From: Pelargonium cotyledonis
Lineage: Eukaryota; Streptophyta; Magnoliopsida; Geraniales; Geraniaceae
DNA length: 20,417 nt
Direction: 5' to 3'
NCBI GenBank assembly: GCA_036897625.1
Contig: JAYMTA010001359.1
Location: 1 to 20,417, forward strand
In this document: in pieces, positions 1-12,900 of the stretch
Layout: every line of letters begins with the position of its first letter
Numbering within the stretch: position 1 is the stretch's first letter
Program-made: the position numbers and the translations under genes
Notes under the pieces: model-generated
The model's database searches: none
Seen by the model: only the letters and a program-made list of their open reading frames with translations
Told to the model about the DNA's origin: nothing

Positions 1-605
1 ACCAACTGTGCCCCTCACCAAGCCGGGCCGCCTCCGCCGCCGCCGTGCGCCTCCTCCTCCTCCGCCTCCATTACCATCTGCATTCTCTTTCCTTCCATTC
101 CAATTTCTATCTCAGGTTATTTTTTTTCTTCAATTTCAGATATAGACTACATCTTTCGTCAGATCAGAGTGTTTTCTGTTTTCTCTAATTTTCATATCTG
201 AGATTTTCGTGGATTCGTATATAAGATTCTGTATTGTTCAATAGCTTAGTGGATTCGTGTATAAAATGGTGTTTTTGGTGCACTCTCTCCTCTGTTAGAG
301 CTGCACCGAACGGTAAACAATTTTTTTCCCAATTGTCTACAATGTAGGCAGTGTAGAGATACCAAACGAGCACTAAGCTCCTCTTGTTTTGTTGATTTGG
401 CTAAAATGTTGCATAAACACGTTTTTAGTTGGTTAAATCTCTTGTGAATCTCATTTTCAGTTACAATGCCTTTTATATGTATGCGGAAAGTTTTCAGTTT
501 CTTAGTTTAATTACTTGGGGATGCTTTCTTGATTGCAGGTGTACTCATATATATGGGAGAGAGTTGATTAGTGAAGTTAATATATAGAATCAAGAAATCG
601 TCACC
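1..605 (+). other. 5' leader of the ACCase gene: noncoding exon, leader intron, small uORF
   Basis: The first 115 bases are CT-rich with CCG and CCT runs and end at a good donor (CTCAG|GTTATT). A T-rich intron spans 116-538 and closes with TTGATTGCAG; the second exon resumes at 539 and runs into the ATG at 606. This is a typical plant 5' UTR with a leader intron, a class often linked to raised expression. The transcription start and core promoter probably lie left of the window. A very short uORF (553-567, Met-Gly-Glu-Ser-stop) precedes the main ATG by 38 bases. The intron holds an imperfect repeat of GTGGATTCGTRTATAA at about 209 and 249. Splice sites were read by eye, with no transcript support. 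Confidence 0.6.
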
Positions 606-937
606 ATGCTTCAATCTACAGCTGCAACCTCGTTCTTCAGATTGGTCTCTCCTGCTACAATTAGTAGCACTAAACGATCTGTGCTATGCGGCTCCACGTC
701 CCAGCCTCCTCCAAAATCTAATGCTAACGCTAAAAACTCATTAGTTTCAACTAATCCTTGGCTTGGCCTCCATAATTTTCATTTTCAAGGTAATTTCTGA
801 AATTTCTGTTCATGTCTCTCTCTCTATGTGTGTGAGAGTGTATATATATTCTTAAGTTGCTGTTTGTGTGTAAATGCAGGAAATGGAATGCTTCGAACTT
901 CCAGGTTGCATACTGCTTTGGACTGCTATTCTGTTAG
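606..937 (+). other. Two exons encoding a chloroplast-transit-like N-terminal extension
   Basis: Exons 606-789 and 880-937 (donors at 790 and 938) join in frame to the acceptor at 2732 and place 89 residues before the Met at 2758. The extension begins [20 protein letters not shown]. It is rich in Ser, Thr, Ala and Asn, carries scattered Lys and Arg, and has no acidic residue until Asp76. That is the usual composition of a stromal transit peptide. The phases match exactly (184 + 58 + 25 bases = 89 codons) and no stop is created, which argues against chance. The cleavage site cannot be placed. Mitochondrial or dual targeting is possible, since such peptides look alike. Confidence 0.72.
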
Positions 938-3900
938 GTATGGAATTAAACAATGATCTGCTTGACCAGTACATATATAAATAATTCATTATTGTTCTTG
1001 TGAGTATGAACAAAGTTTGATTCAAAACTGATCGAAGTTAATTCATTTACGTGAAGAACTATTTTCCAATTTATTGAATATGCAAAAATGTAATTCAAAC
1101 TTAACCAACTAATTATTAAATATGCAGAAATATATTTCAAACTTTACCAACTAGAACGGCAATGTCAATATATTTGGTGTTTGGTAATCCTACAAAGGAG
1201 GTGTTCGTTGGGTTTCAAACCTACCTTATTATTTTGTGAATCTGGGATACTAATAAAACATCTTTTTTTGAAACCTGATTCGTATTATTATTATTATTTG
1301 TAATTTGACTTTCATATTTACACTAGCTAGTTGGACTCAATATCAATAAAATAGGCAAATTATATATACTTTGAAGATAATAAAATACAGATTATAGTGT
1401 TATTTTTTAAATGCCCAGGTTGCCTATTGATGTGAATTCAAGAGTGAAGAGTGATTGAAAATGTAATATCAACTGGCTAGAGCCGCTAGACTAGGCAGGG
1501 TTAAAGAAAATGTGGTGCAAAGACACATAGTTCACATCATTTAACAAACCGCCTAAATAGAAGCCCTAAATCAAGGAAATGGTAAAGATTATGAATTTAA
1601 CAACCACTTCCATACTTTTCAATATAAAAAATTGAAGCTATTTTTAAAATAGCTCCTGCTGTGGATCCAAAAAAAATGCTAGACACATCGAATTAATTTG
1701 AGCCTGTTCTGATGTTAGTCTAATAATATTATTATAAAGTAATTAATGAGAGGGAAATAAGGAATATGGAGAGACAAAGAAAGTCATGAGTAAGGAACGT
1801 ATTGATGGACCTAACCTCCAACTACAACCTAACCCCTCCAGTCCCATGCAAATTAATATATATATATATATTTAAAAAATACCTTACCTCATTTAAAATT
1901 GTTTTCACAATAATAATAATATATTTTTTAGCTTATAAAATGAATAATGAAAAAAAAGAAAGGGTGTTAGTTCTTTAATATCAAAATACATTTTAAATTA
2001 CAACAAGAAGAGTGGAGGAAAAGTTTTGATTTACACGATGAGACGAGGAAAAAAAAAGAATTCATTCATACGATGTGATGTATATATAGTAATGGAATGT
2101 AGTTTTCAATAGAAATGGATTAAGATTTAGAGAAAGAAAAGAGTCTGAAAATGGAATGGGATTGTAGAGACAGAGATTAAGAGAACAGGGAAGTGGCTGT
2201 GGATGCTACAGTAAAAGACCCAAAAGCCCAAACCTCCCTCTCTCCTTGTTCCAGTTTCATGTTTGGTTGCATTGTGCTGTTTACACAAGCAGCAGCTCAG
2301 TCTCATTGTTGAGATCTGATTGGTCCAGCATTGCTTCTTGATTCGAATTACTTGAGACCCAGACAGCCAATTGATCGATCTCTGTTTTCAAGATTCTAGT
2401 AGCTGATCAGGTTTTTGTTTATGGGTTTACCTTTTCCTAAATTGAGTATTGGTTTCCTATTGTTAGTGGGTGCGTGTGGAGTTGAGCATGCTGCTTGGGA
2501 ACTCCAATGTTTGCAATTTTCTGTTTCTCTTGACTGGGTGATGGTTTTGAGATTGAAATTTGCGCTATTTTCTGGGGTTGGAAACATGTGCTTTGTTTTG
2601 TTCACCAGCCCTCTTAATTGTGTGTATAAATGATAACCAAAGTTTGGCATTGTAAGCAAAACTGATTTGATGAACCGAACTTGTAAACCTCCATAGCTTT
2701 TGAATTTTGGCTAATTCATTTATTGTATGCAGCGCCCCAGAAGCCCAAAGCAAGCCAATGATGACCGATGTTGGGCATGGAAATGGGCACATAAATGGGG
2801 TAGTTCCTACTAAGCAATCAGCTAAACTATCCCAAGTTGATGAATTTTGCTATGCCCTTGGAGGCAAGAGGCCAATCCATAGTATTTTGGTTGCAAACAA
2901 TGGAATGGCAGCTGTCAAGTTTATTCGTAGTGTAAGAACTTGGGCATATGAAACTTTTGGGACAGAGAAGGCCATCTCGCTGGTTGCCATGGCCACTCCA
3001 GAAGACATGAGAATCAATGCAGAGCATATTAGAATTGCTGATCAGTTTGTGGAAGTTCCAGGTGGGACCAACAATAACAACTATGCTAATGTGCAACTCA
3101 TTCTAGAGGTACGTGTGCTACAACTCCATATTAGTTATGTACGTCTATGATTAGCTTTACTGGTGTCTACTGAACTAGTTAACATTTAACAATGAATCAG
3201 AAAAACAATTTAGTTGATTAGAAGTTTGACATGTCTCATTTATGTTCATTTGCTTGCACTTTTATCTGCAGTAAGTGTTAAGTTTATTTTGAATGAGAAG
3301 GAAAAGTAAAAAAAAAAAACAGGCAAAGGCTATAAATATTGGTGCAAATGAATTATACACCTATTGTCATGTTGTCACCGGACCCACCATCAAGGTATCT
3401 CCAGTATGGAAAATATTTGACTTGTTAATGTTATGTGTTTTTTTTAATTCAATTCTCATCTTCTATTTTGTTTGCGATTGGTTATTTTGCAAGTCAACTA
3501 ATTTTTTATTAGTCTAATAAAATGACTTTTAATCTACATCTGTATAACTATTTTGTAATTTGCTTCTGTTGCTTGTGCAGTTGGCCGAAATAACACATGT
3601 CGATGCAGTCTGGCCTGGTTGGGGTCATGCATCTGAGAACCCGGAGCTTCCTGATGCATTGAATGCAAAGAATATAATCTTTCTTGGACCCTCGGCTACT
3701 TCTATGGGAGCATTGGGAGATAAGATTGGTTCATCATTGATTGCTCAAGCAGCGCAAGTGCCCACCCTCCCTTGGAGCGGTTCTCATGTAAAATTTTTTA
3801 TTTGCCTTCTAACATAGGGCTCTGTTCTTCATCTCCTGTACCATATAGCATCTAATGCTCAAGGCATGTTTTCCAGGTTGAAATCTCTCCAGATAATAGC

Positions 3901-6900
3901 TTGTTGGCAATTCCAGATGAAAAATATAGAGAGGCATGTGTTTATACAACAGAAGAAGCAGTTGCGAGATGTCAAATTGTTGGTTACCCGGCAATGATCA
4001 AGGCTTCCTGGGGTGGTGGTGGTAAAGGCATAAGAAAGGTTTGTTTCATGCACAAATACATTGGGTTCGTCTGGAAACATGAAAAATATACTTTCTATAT
4101 ATTATCCTAGAAACTCTTTCTATGAAGCGAAAATATGTATGTCGATGGTTGTTTAAGTGTTATTAGTTTCAGGTATCACGTCCAGGAACTTGGTATGACC
4201 CCTTTTTATGCCTCCTTTAATTTATTTTTGAAATTGAAGGAAATCTTGTTCTTGTTTGAAATGACTAGGTTCATAATGATGATGAAGTTAGGGCATTGTT
4301 TAAGCAAGTACAGGGTGAAGTCCCAGGCTCCCCAATATTCATAATGAAGCTTGCTTCCCAGGTAAGATCACCAACTGAAGGTAATTTGGTTTAACTGTTG
4401 GTATTCAAAACTTGTTCTCACTTTATATCTGGTTTCTTGTAATTAGAGCCGGCATTTAGAAGTACAGCTGATCTGTGATCAGTATGGAAATGTGGCAGCA
4501 TTGCATAGCCGTGATTGCAGTGTTCAGAGGCGGCACCAAAAGGTAAGTTCATTGATTGGGTGCTAAATTTAATTTTGCTTGTTATGTATTAAATGGTTTC
4601 TTATTTACTCTACATCTCATGTCGTCTTATATACCAAATAGATTATTGAGGAAGGGCCAATCACTGTTGCTCCACTGGAGACAGTGAAGGAGCTGGAGCA
4701 GGCAGCTAGAAGGTTAGCTAAATATGTGAATTATGTTGGAGCAGCTACTGTTGAGTACTTGTACAGCATGGAAACTGGCGAGTACTATTTCTTAGAGTTA
4801 AATCCTCGCCTACAGGCATGTCACATTCCTCTTAACCTCAACTCGAGTCAATGTCTTTTCCTTATACTCATTTGGTGTTATCATTACTTCTCTCTCTCTC
4901 GTCAGTTACACCTTTCATCTATCTTTTGTTTTTGTACTATTGAGGGATACAATATTAATGTGTATACTTGAAGTTGATACAAAAGCATAAGGCGCTGTCT
5001 GTTAGTCATGAAATAGTTACATAAATCTGTCTTTGACCAAATCATTAATTAAACCTATTTTTGTAAATCATACAGCTGAACGTACTAATCATGGTGCTTT
5101 ATTAGTAATTTTTTTTTACAAGGACAGACAGACAGACATTAGCTGTTGGAACCTCTTTTGATTTTGTTTTGATTTAGAGATACAATATCGTGAGAGTACT
5201 TGTCGTCTTCTTCCTTGATAAGACGTTATATAATCTTTATGAATGTTTATCATATAGGTTGAGCACCCTGTCACTGAATGGATTGCAGAAATAAATCTGC
5301 CAGCAGCACTAGTTGCAGTTGGGATGGGTATTCCACTTTGGCAAATTCCAGGTATCAAATCTTTGATAACTTCTACATCTTCCAGGATTTATCCTTGGAT
5401 CATTTAATTTTTGTCCTTATAATCTTGTGTTTGATTGCATCTACTTGAATAGAGATAAGGCGATTTTATGGGATGGACCATGGTGGAAGTTATGATGGCT
5501 GGAGGAAAACATCAGCTCTTGCAACACCTTTTGATTTTGATAAGGCAGAGTCTATAAGGCCAAAAGGTCATTGTGTAGCAGTGCGAGTAACAAGTGAGGA
5601 CCCTGATGATGGTTTTAAACCTACTAGTGGAAAAGTGCAGGTTAGATAAAAAAAAAGAAGGTTTATATTCAATCTCATTTGAAGTGATTTATCCTAATAT
5701 TGTGATGCATCTTATTTACTTGTGCTTTGTACAGGAGTTGAGCTTTAAAAGCAAGCCGAATGTATGGGCTTACTTCTCTGTTAAGGTGAACTTTTATTAT
5801 ATAAATGTATGATATAGTATGCAGATATATTCCCGGATTTTCCAACTCATTGATGTCCGAAAAATGTTTTGCAGTCTGGAGGAGGCATTCATGAGTTCTC
5901 AGATTCTCAATTTGGTGAGTTTAGCTACCCTTATAATGTTCAGTGTATAAACTTGATTGAGCAATTGGATCGATATGTTACCACTAATATACCTCTGACA
6001 AAGTACCAAAACATTAGGACAGAAATGAATTAACTTTATCTTTAATGGATTTCAAACTGATTTAATAACTTATCGTCAAGTTGTGGGATGGAGCTTTTTC
6101 TATGCATTTAGTTATATTTGTCAAGAGACTGACTTGTGACTACTGCTAAAATACTGTATCTTATGCAGGACATGTTTTTGCATTTGGAGAGACCAGAGCA
6201 CTAGCCATTTCAAATATGGTTCTTGGTCTGAAAGAAATTCAAATTAGGGGAGAAATACGTACAAATGTTGATTACACAATCGATCTCTTACATGTAAACT
6301 TCTCACAATTTGACAATTGCGTCCAGTTTTAAAATTTTCTGTTCCTTAAATATGAAATTGGCTTCCCTAGATGTAAACAAATTTTGATGCTAGTCAAGAT
6401 TTTGTGCAGGCGCCCGATTATAGAGATAATATAATTCACACTGGTTGGTTGGATAGCAGAATTGCCATGCGGGTTCGAGCAGAAAGGCCCCTTTGGTATC
6501 TCTCTGTTGTTGGCGGGGCACTGTTTGTGAGTATCTTTAATTTTTGTTTAATAGGTTCTGGGCTCTAAAGGTATGTTTTTGGTGTACATATCAATTAAGA
6601 TTTTCTGTTTCATTGACCTCAGAAAGCATCGGCTAGCAGTGCAGCTATGGTTTCAGATTATGTTGGTTATCTTGAGAAGGGGCAAATCCCTCCAAAGGTT
6701 GTGTAATTGTGAACACACAATCAAGATTGATTTCAGGTTTTATTGTGTTTCTATCCTTAATATTGAAGTCTATTCTTTCTCGTTGCAGCACATATCACTT
6801 GTCAACTCTCGAGTCTCTATGAATATCGAAGGAACCAAATACACAGTAAGTGTTCCGATGATGGTCGTAAAATCAGTGCCCTAAAAGGCTTCTTTCTGTT

Positions 6901-9900
6901 TGTATTATGGTCTCTGGTATGTTTGTAGCTCATGGGATCAATTGCAGCACTATTAATGCTATGTAATATTGTCCCTAGATTGACATGGTAAGGGGAGGAC
7001 CAGGAAGTTATAAATTGAAGATGAATGGATCAGAGATTGAAGCAGAGATACACACTTTACGTGATGGGGGTTTACTGATGCAGGCAAGCATTTATTTACG
7101 ACTTCAAAATTGCATTATTATTGATTTGAGGATGACTGCACCATTCTTGTATTATGCATCGTACTCAAAGAAGTATGCTACTCTGCAATTGAAAATGATG
7201 TCCCGTATCAGATCTGGATCGTCATCAAGAAATTATTCTTGATTTATGATTAATATTTTTTAATTATTCTTAATAGTAAGTGGCATCTATTCACCAATCT
7301 GTATGTAAACTTTTTATTCTTTATGGGTAAGTATGTGTACACACGCTTCTTTGATCGGGCAGCATAGCATTGAATTTAACCATTCTTATCTGGTATTCGT
7401 ATGTTGTGGACGCTTCATGAGTGTGATATGTTGCAGTTGGATGGAAACAGTCATGTAATATATGCAGAAGAGGAAGCAGCTGGAACCCGACTTCTCATTG
7501 ATGGAAGGACTTGCTTGCTACAGGTATCTCCTACTGAATTCTGTTCATCAACTTTAATTATCCTTCTAGCAGTTTGTGATATGTTCTTTGTCTTTCTTGT
7601 ATTCAGAATGATCATGATCCATCTAAGTTAACTGCTGAGACCCCATGCAAGCTGCTGAGGTATTTGGTATCAGATGGAAGTCATGTTGAGGCTGACTTTC
7701 CATATGCGGAGGTTGAGGTTATGAAGATGTGTATGCCTCTTCTCTCTCCTGCTTCTGGTGTCATCCACTTTAAGAAGTCTGAAGGTCAAGCAATGCAGGT
7801 AAGCTCGTTAAAAAGTCAGAGATATTAGCATTCTATTTCTGACAATTTTATTATAGCATTTCCTTTTTCTTGGTAGGCTGGTGATCTTGTAGCGGGACTC
7901 AGTCTAGATGATCCTTCAGCTGTAAGAAAAGCAGAACCTTTCCAAGGGAGCTTCCCTGACTTGGGCCCCCCTACTGCAGTTTCTGGTAAAGTTCATCAGA
8001 GATGTGCCGCAAACCTAAATGCAGCCAAAATGATCCTTGCAGGTTATGAGCATAATATTAACGAAGTAAGTATTCATGTCCTGTAAAGTTTGACTAATAT
8101 AGTGACTGCATTATTCAACTTTATCCATTGAATTTTCATTATCAGCCTAAATTTTGGAATTCAGCCTATGGTTTCATATCTCAAATCTTAATTGGGTACA
8201 ATGTGGTTCACATCTATTTCAGGTAGTTCAGAACTTGCTCAACTGTCTTGATAGTCCTGAGCTCCCTTTCCTTCAATGGCAAGAATCCTTTGCTGTTCTT
8301 GCAACCCGCCTTCCAAGAGATCTTAGAAGCGAGGTAAATAGTTAGGTCTGGTTTTCTTCGATTGTGCACAGATTGTCTTTGTACCCATCTTTGATATTGT
8401 CTGTTTTCATGATTGTAGTTGGAGTCCAAATTTGAGCAGTTAGAATGTAATTCGAGCTCCAAGAGTGTTGAGTTCCCTGCCAAATTGTTGCGAGGCGTTC
8501 TTGAAGTAGGTTCCTTATTTCATTGCTCCTTTTGTGTTTCTTGTCCGATTAAATTGAAATGAAATTATAGTTTGAGGTTTTTGCTGCAGGCTCATCTATC
8601 GGCCTGTCCTGATAACGAGAAAGGAGCCCAAGAAAGGCTTGTTGAGCCTTTGATGAGTCTTGTGAAGTCTTATGAGGGTGGAAGAGAGAGTCATGCCCGT
8701 GTTATTGTTCAGTCACTTTTTGACGAATACCTATCTGTTGAAGAATCGTTCAGCGACAACATCCAGGTAAGGTCTCCCTGGAGACATAAAGTTTTCTACT
8801 GCAGTAATGCAGATGTCTTATCGTTTACCTCTTGGAAGTTTTTCGAATGTCAATTTTGTAAATGTCATGTCTTCTATGAAAGCACAAGAATGGCCCATAT
8901 GATGGTCTTTCTTCTTTGAAACCTTCTTCATCCTAGCAGGTTTCTTTCTAACTTGGCTTGTGAATTTGTGATATTGACCTCTAGTGTTTCTTGTCAATGT
9001 TATAAGTACCTTAATCTTATTTTCCCTGTCTTCCTTTATCAAATGGTTTTTATATTATGTGCTCTTTCTGATATGTCTTTCATCATTTTGTTTACTTTAT
9101 TACCCAATCCAAGACTTTCTTTATATAGCACGGAGATCGCATGTTTCAGTTATGCAAATGCAGTATTCTCTTCTTTTTTGACTTTTGTACAATTCCTATG
9201 ATTATTTTGATGATCTGTCAACACATCCTAATCTTGTTCTCTGCTTTCTTGTCCTTCAGTTGATGTTTCTAATGCATGCCATTAAGTAAAATGTTGTTTC
9301 TTTGATAATCTTTTTGCAAGCGTTCTCATTCCTGAAGTTAATATTTTTTAGGCTGATGTAATCGAACATCTTCGGCTTCAGTATAAGAAAGATCTATTGA
9401 AGATTGTGGATATTGTACTTTCTCATCAGGTAGTAAATTGGCTATCTTACCTCTTCCTGTTTTTCTTTATTTGTTTTTTAATATATAATTTCCGTTAATA
9501 TCAATTGTATTTATTGTCATGCAGAGTGTCAGGAGTAAAAATAAGTTTATACTTCAGCTCATGGAACAGCTAGTTTATCCTAACCCTGCAGCTTATAGGG
9601 ACAAACTAATTAGGTTCTCTGCGCTCAATCATTCAAATTATTCAGAGGTTAGCCATTCTGATCTAAACTAATTTAGTATAATTGTTTGGTGTATTAGTTT
9701 TCTGATTCTTGATTGTTTTTGTTAATCAAAGTTGTTAGTGTGTCATGGAAAGAAGCTTGATTTTATGGTTATCACTTTTCAGTTAGTTTTGACTTTTCTT
9801 TGTAGTGACGTGTTCTTATCTCCATTTCCAAGTATCTATTTTGACAACTGATTTATCAATGCAGCTGGCACTAAAAGCAAGTCAATTACTTGAACAAACC

Positions 9901-12900
9901 AAACTAAGTGAACTTCGTTCCAGCATTGCTAGAAGCCTATCTGAACTAGAGATGTTTACAGAGGATGGTGAAAATATGGATATTCCAAAGCGGAAAAGTG
10001 CCATTAATGAACGAATGGAGGATCTTGTGACTGCTCCAGTAGCAGTTGAAGATGCTCTTGTTGTTCTGTTGGATCACACTGATCACACCCTTCAGAGAAG
10101 AGTTGTAGAGACGTACATTCGTAGATTATATCAGGTACTATGGTACAAAGTTCAAACTCTTGCAGTTTTCTGGTTATTATATTTTTCTGACGATCATTTT
10201 GTCATCAATCTTTTCGTGTCTGTCATCAGCCCAATCTTGTAGAGGGGAGTGTCAGGATACAGTGGAATGGATCTGGTCTTATTGCTACCTGGGAATTCTC
10301 AGAAGCACACGTTGAAAAAAAGGATGGAAATTTAGTTGAGAAACATAGCGAGAAGAAATGGGGAGCTATGGTTAAAATTATATCACTTCAATTCTTTCCA
10401 TCCGCTATTAATTTGGCCCTGAAGGAAGCAACTCACAATCATCATGAAACAATTTCAAATGGTTCTATAGATTCGGCCCACTATGGTAATATGATGCATA
10501 TTGTGTTGGTTGGCGTCAATAATCCTATGAGTTCACTGCAAGATAGGTATAGACCGCGTCTCTTCCTTATGACTTGTATTATTTAGTTAAAATTTAATCT
10601 TGTTAGTTTTGTATTCAATTCTTTATACTCTGTACCATTGACAAGCCTTGTGTGGAGGATTAACTGACCAGATTTTATGCCCATTTCTTAACATTTCACA
10701 AATCAACTTTATAAATTTTTTATTATTCGTTGCAGTGGCGATGAGGATCAGGCTCAAGAGAGGATAAACAAGTTGGCCAAAATACTCAAAGAGCAGGAAC
10801 TAGGCTCTAGCTTGCGCACTGCAGGTGTTGGGGTCATTAGTTGTATCATACAAAGGGATGAAGGGCGTGCCCCTATGAGACACTCCTTTCATTGGTCAGC
10901 TGAAAAGCTATGTTTTGAGGAAGAGCCTCTATTGCGTCATTTGGAACCTCCGTTGTCCATTTACCTGGAATTGGTTTGTTATTATTCAACTCTGCTCCCT
11001 CCAAACTTAATGAAAAATAAACTTACAAATATTAATGGATACTTGAAGCTGAATTTTCATTATCATTTGCTTACCTCCAGGAAAAACTTAAAGGCTATGA
11101 GAATATACGGTATACTCCATCCCGGGACCGTCAATGGCACTTGTATACTGCTATAGACAAGCCACTATCCATCCAGAGAATGTTTCTCAGAACACTTGTG
11201 AGGCAACCACCCATTGAAATTGCTAGTCAAGGTCAAGGAATGGAAATTACCCATACAGAACAAGCTATGTCTTTCACTTCAAGGAGCATTTTTAGATCAT
11301 TGATGGGTGCAATGGAGGAACTAGAGCTTCAAGCGCACAGTGCTACATACAAATCTGACCATGCTCATATGTATCTTTCCATCATACGGGAGCAACAAAT
11401 AGATGATCTTCTTCCTTATCCCAAGTAACTTTTTGTGACTGTTTCTTTTCTTTTTCCTGTTGGATAATATTGTGGCCCTTCTGCATTAGATCTTACATCT
11501 GAGACACTGTTTCCAGGAAAGGTGATTTAAAGCCTGGACAAGAAGAAACTGCAGTGGAGGCTATCTTGGAACAGATGGCATGTGATATCCATGCGTCTGT
11601 TGGGGTAAAAATGCACAAGTTAGGTGTTTGTGAGTGGGAAGTGAAGCTTTGGATGGCTTCATCTGGACGAGCAAATGGTGCTTGGAGGATTGTTGTAACG
11701 AATGTGACTGGTCATACCTGCACCGTGCATGTAAGTGTTTTTATGTCATATAGTCTTAACCCGTGTGTGTTGCAAGTCAAAAACTTCATAGTTCATATAA
11801 TAATTCCCAAATCATTGAATTACGGCATTCTAAATATTAGTAAATTTGGTTCCATTATAACATTATTGCTTAAATGAACATTCAGGTATACCGAGAGCTT
11901 GAGGACACCAACAAACATGAAGTGATCTACCATTCAATCTCTACAAGAAGCCCTCTGCATGGCCTGCCTGTAAATGCACACTATCAGCATTTAGGAGTTC
12001 TAGATCAGAAACGGTTATTGGCAAGGAGAAACAACACCACTTATTGCTACGATTTCCCATTGGTGAGCTGCTTGTTATGTACTCTTGTATGGATTTTTGG
12101 TTGTTATCGTTTATGCACAACAGCTGATACATTTATTAATTCCTGACAAATCTGCTTTCAGGCATTTGAGACAGCCTTGGAAAATTCATGGGCCCAGTAC
12201 CCTGGTATTAGCAAACCGATGGATAAAGATCTACTCAAAGTTACAGAGCTCGTGTTTGCTGATTCAAAAGGCAACTGGGGTACTCCTCTTGTTCCTGTGC
12301 AGCGTCAACCAGGCCTTAATGACGTCGGCATGGTTGCCTGGTCTCTGGAAATGTGTACGCCTGAATTTCCTTCTGGAAGGACAATTTTGATTGTAGCAAA
12401 TGATGTGACCTTCAAAGCTGGGTCTTTTGGCCCAAGAGAGGATGCATTCTTCTATGCAGTAACCGATCTCGCTTGCACTAAGAAATTGCCTTTAATTTAC
12501 TTGGCGGCGAACTCTGGTGCTCGACTTGGAGTGGCTGAGGAAGTCAAATCTTGTTTTAAAGTTGGTTGGTCTGATGATTCTAGTCCAGAGTCTGGTTTTC
12601 AGTATGTTTATTTAACCCCTGAAGATTATGCTGAGATAGAATCATCCGTGATGGCTCACGAATTAAAGCTGGCTAGTGGAGAGACTAGATGGGTTATAGA
12701 TACCATTGTGGGTAAGGAAGATGGATTGGGTGTTGAGAACCTTTCCGGAAGTGGGGCTATAGCTGGTGCATACTCAAGGGCATACAAGGAAACTTTCACA
12801 TTAACTTATGTTACTGGCAGAACTGTTGGCATTGGTGCTTATCTGGCTCGACTTGGAATGCGATGCATTCAGAGGATTGATCAGCCCATTATTCTTACTG

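Larger units (their letters stand above)
938..2732 (+). other. Long intron between transit exons and enzyme body, holding an internal promoter region
   Basis: This 1795-base intron runs from the donor TTAG|GTATGG to the acceptor TTGTATGCAG. It is far longer than the other introns of the gene, most of which are about 75-500 bases. Its first half is plain AT-rich sequence with a 42-base tandem pair. From about 1800 it looks like promoter and leader sequence: two ACCTAAC motifs, a 16-base TA run (1856-1871), a TATATATA at 2081, then a stretch of higher complexity ending at a good donor at 2410. I see no open frame of note and no transposon ends. The short frames at 2396-2792 have no family resemblance. 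Confidence 0.7.

Noticed and set aside
938-2732. Transposon insertion as the cause of the long intron
   Set aside because: I found no terminal inverted repeats, target-site duplication, poly-A-tailed SINE/LINE structure or transposase frame; the region reads as promoter and leader sequence instead.
2396-2792. Several 70-90 codon frames on both strands around the internal leader intron
   Set aside because: No recognisable domain; they cross a clear donor (2411) and acceptor (2732) and fit leader-intron sequence.
4161-4260. Possible extra exon (frame reading [16 protein letters not shown])
   Set aside because: Joining 4038 directly to 4269 gives the conserved [15 protein letters not shown]; an added exon would disrupt it.
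8818-9201. Hydrophobic open frames in the 585-base ACCase intron
   Set aside because: Poly-T-rich intron sequence reads as Phe/Leu/Ile by chance; no homologue recognised and the intron borders are sound.
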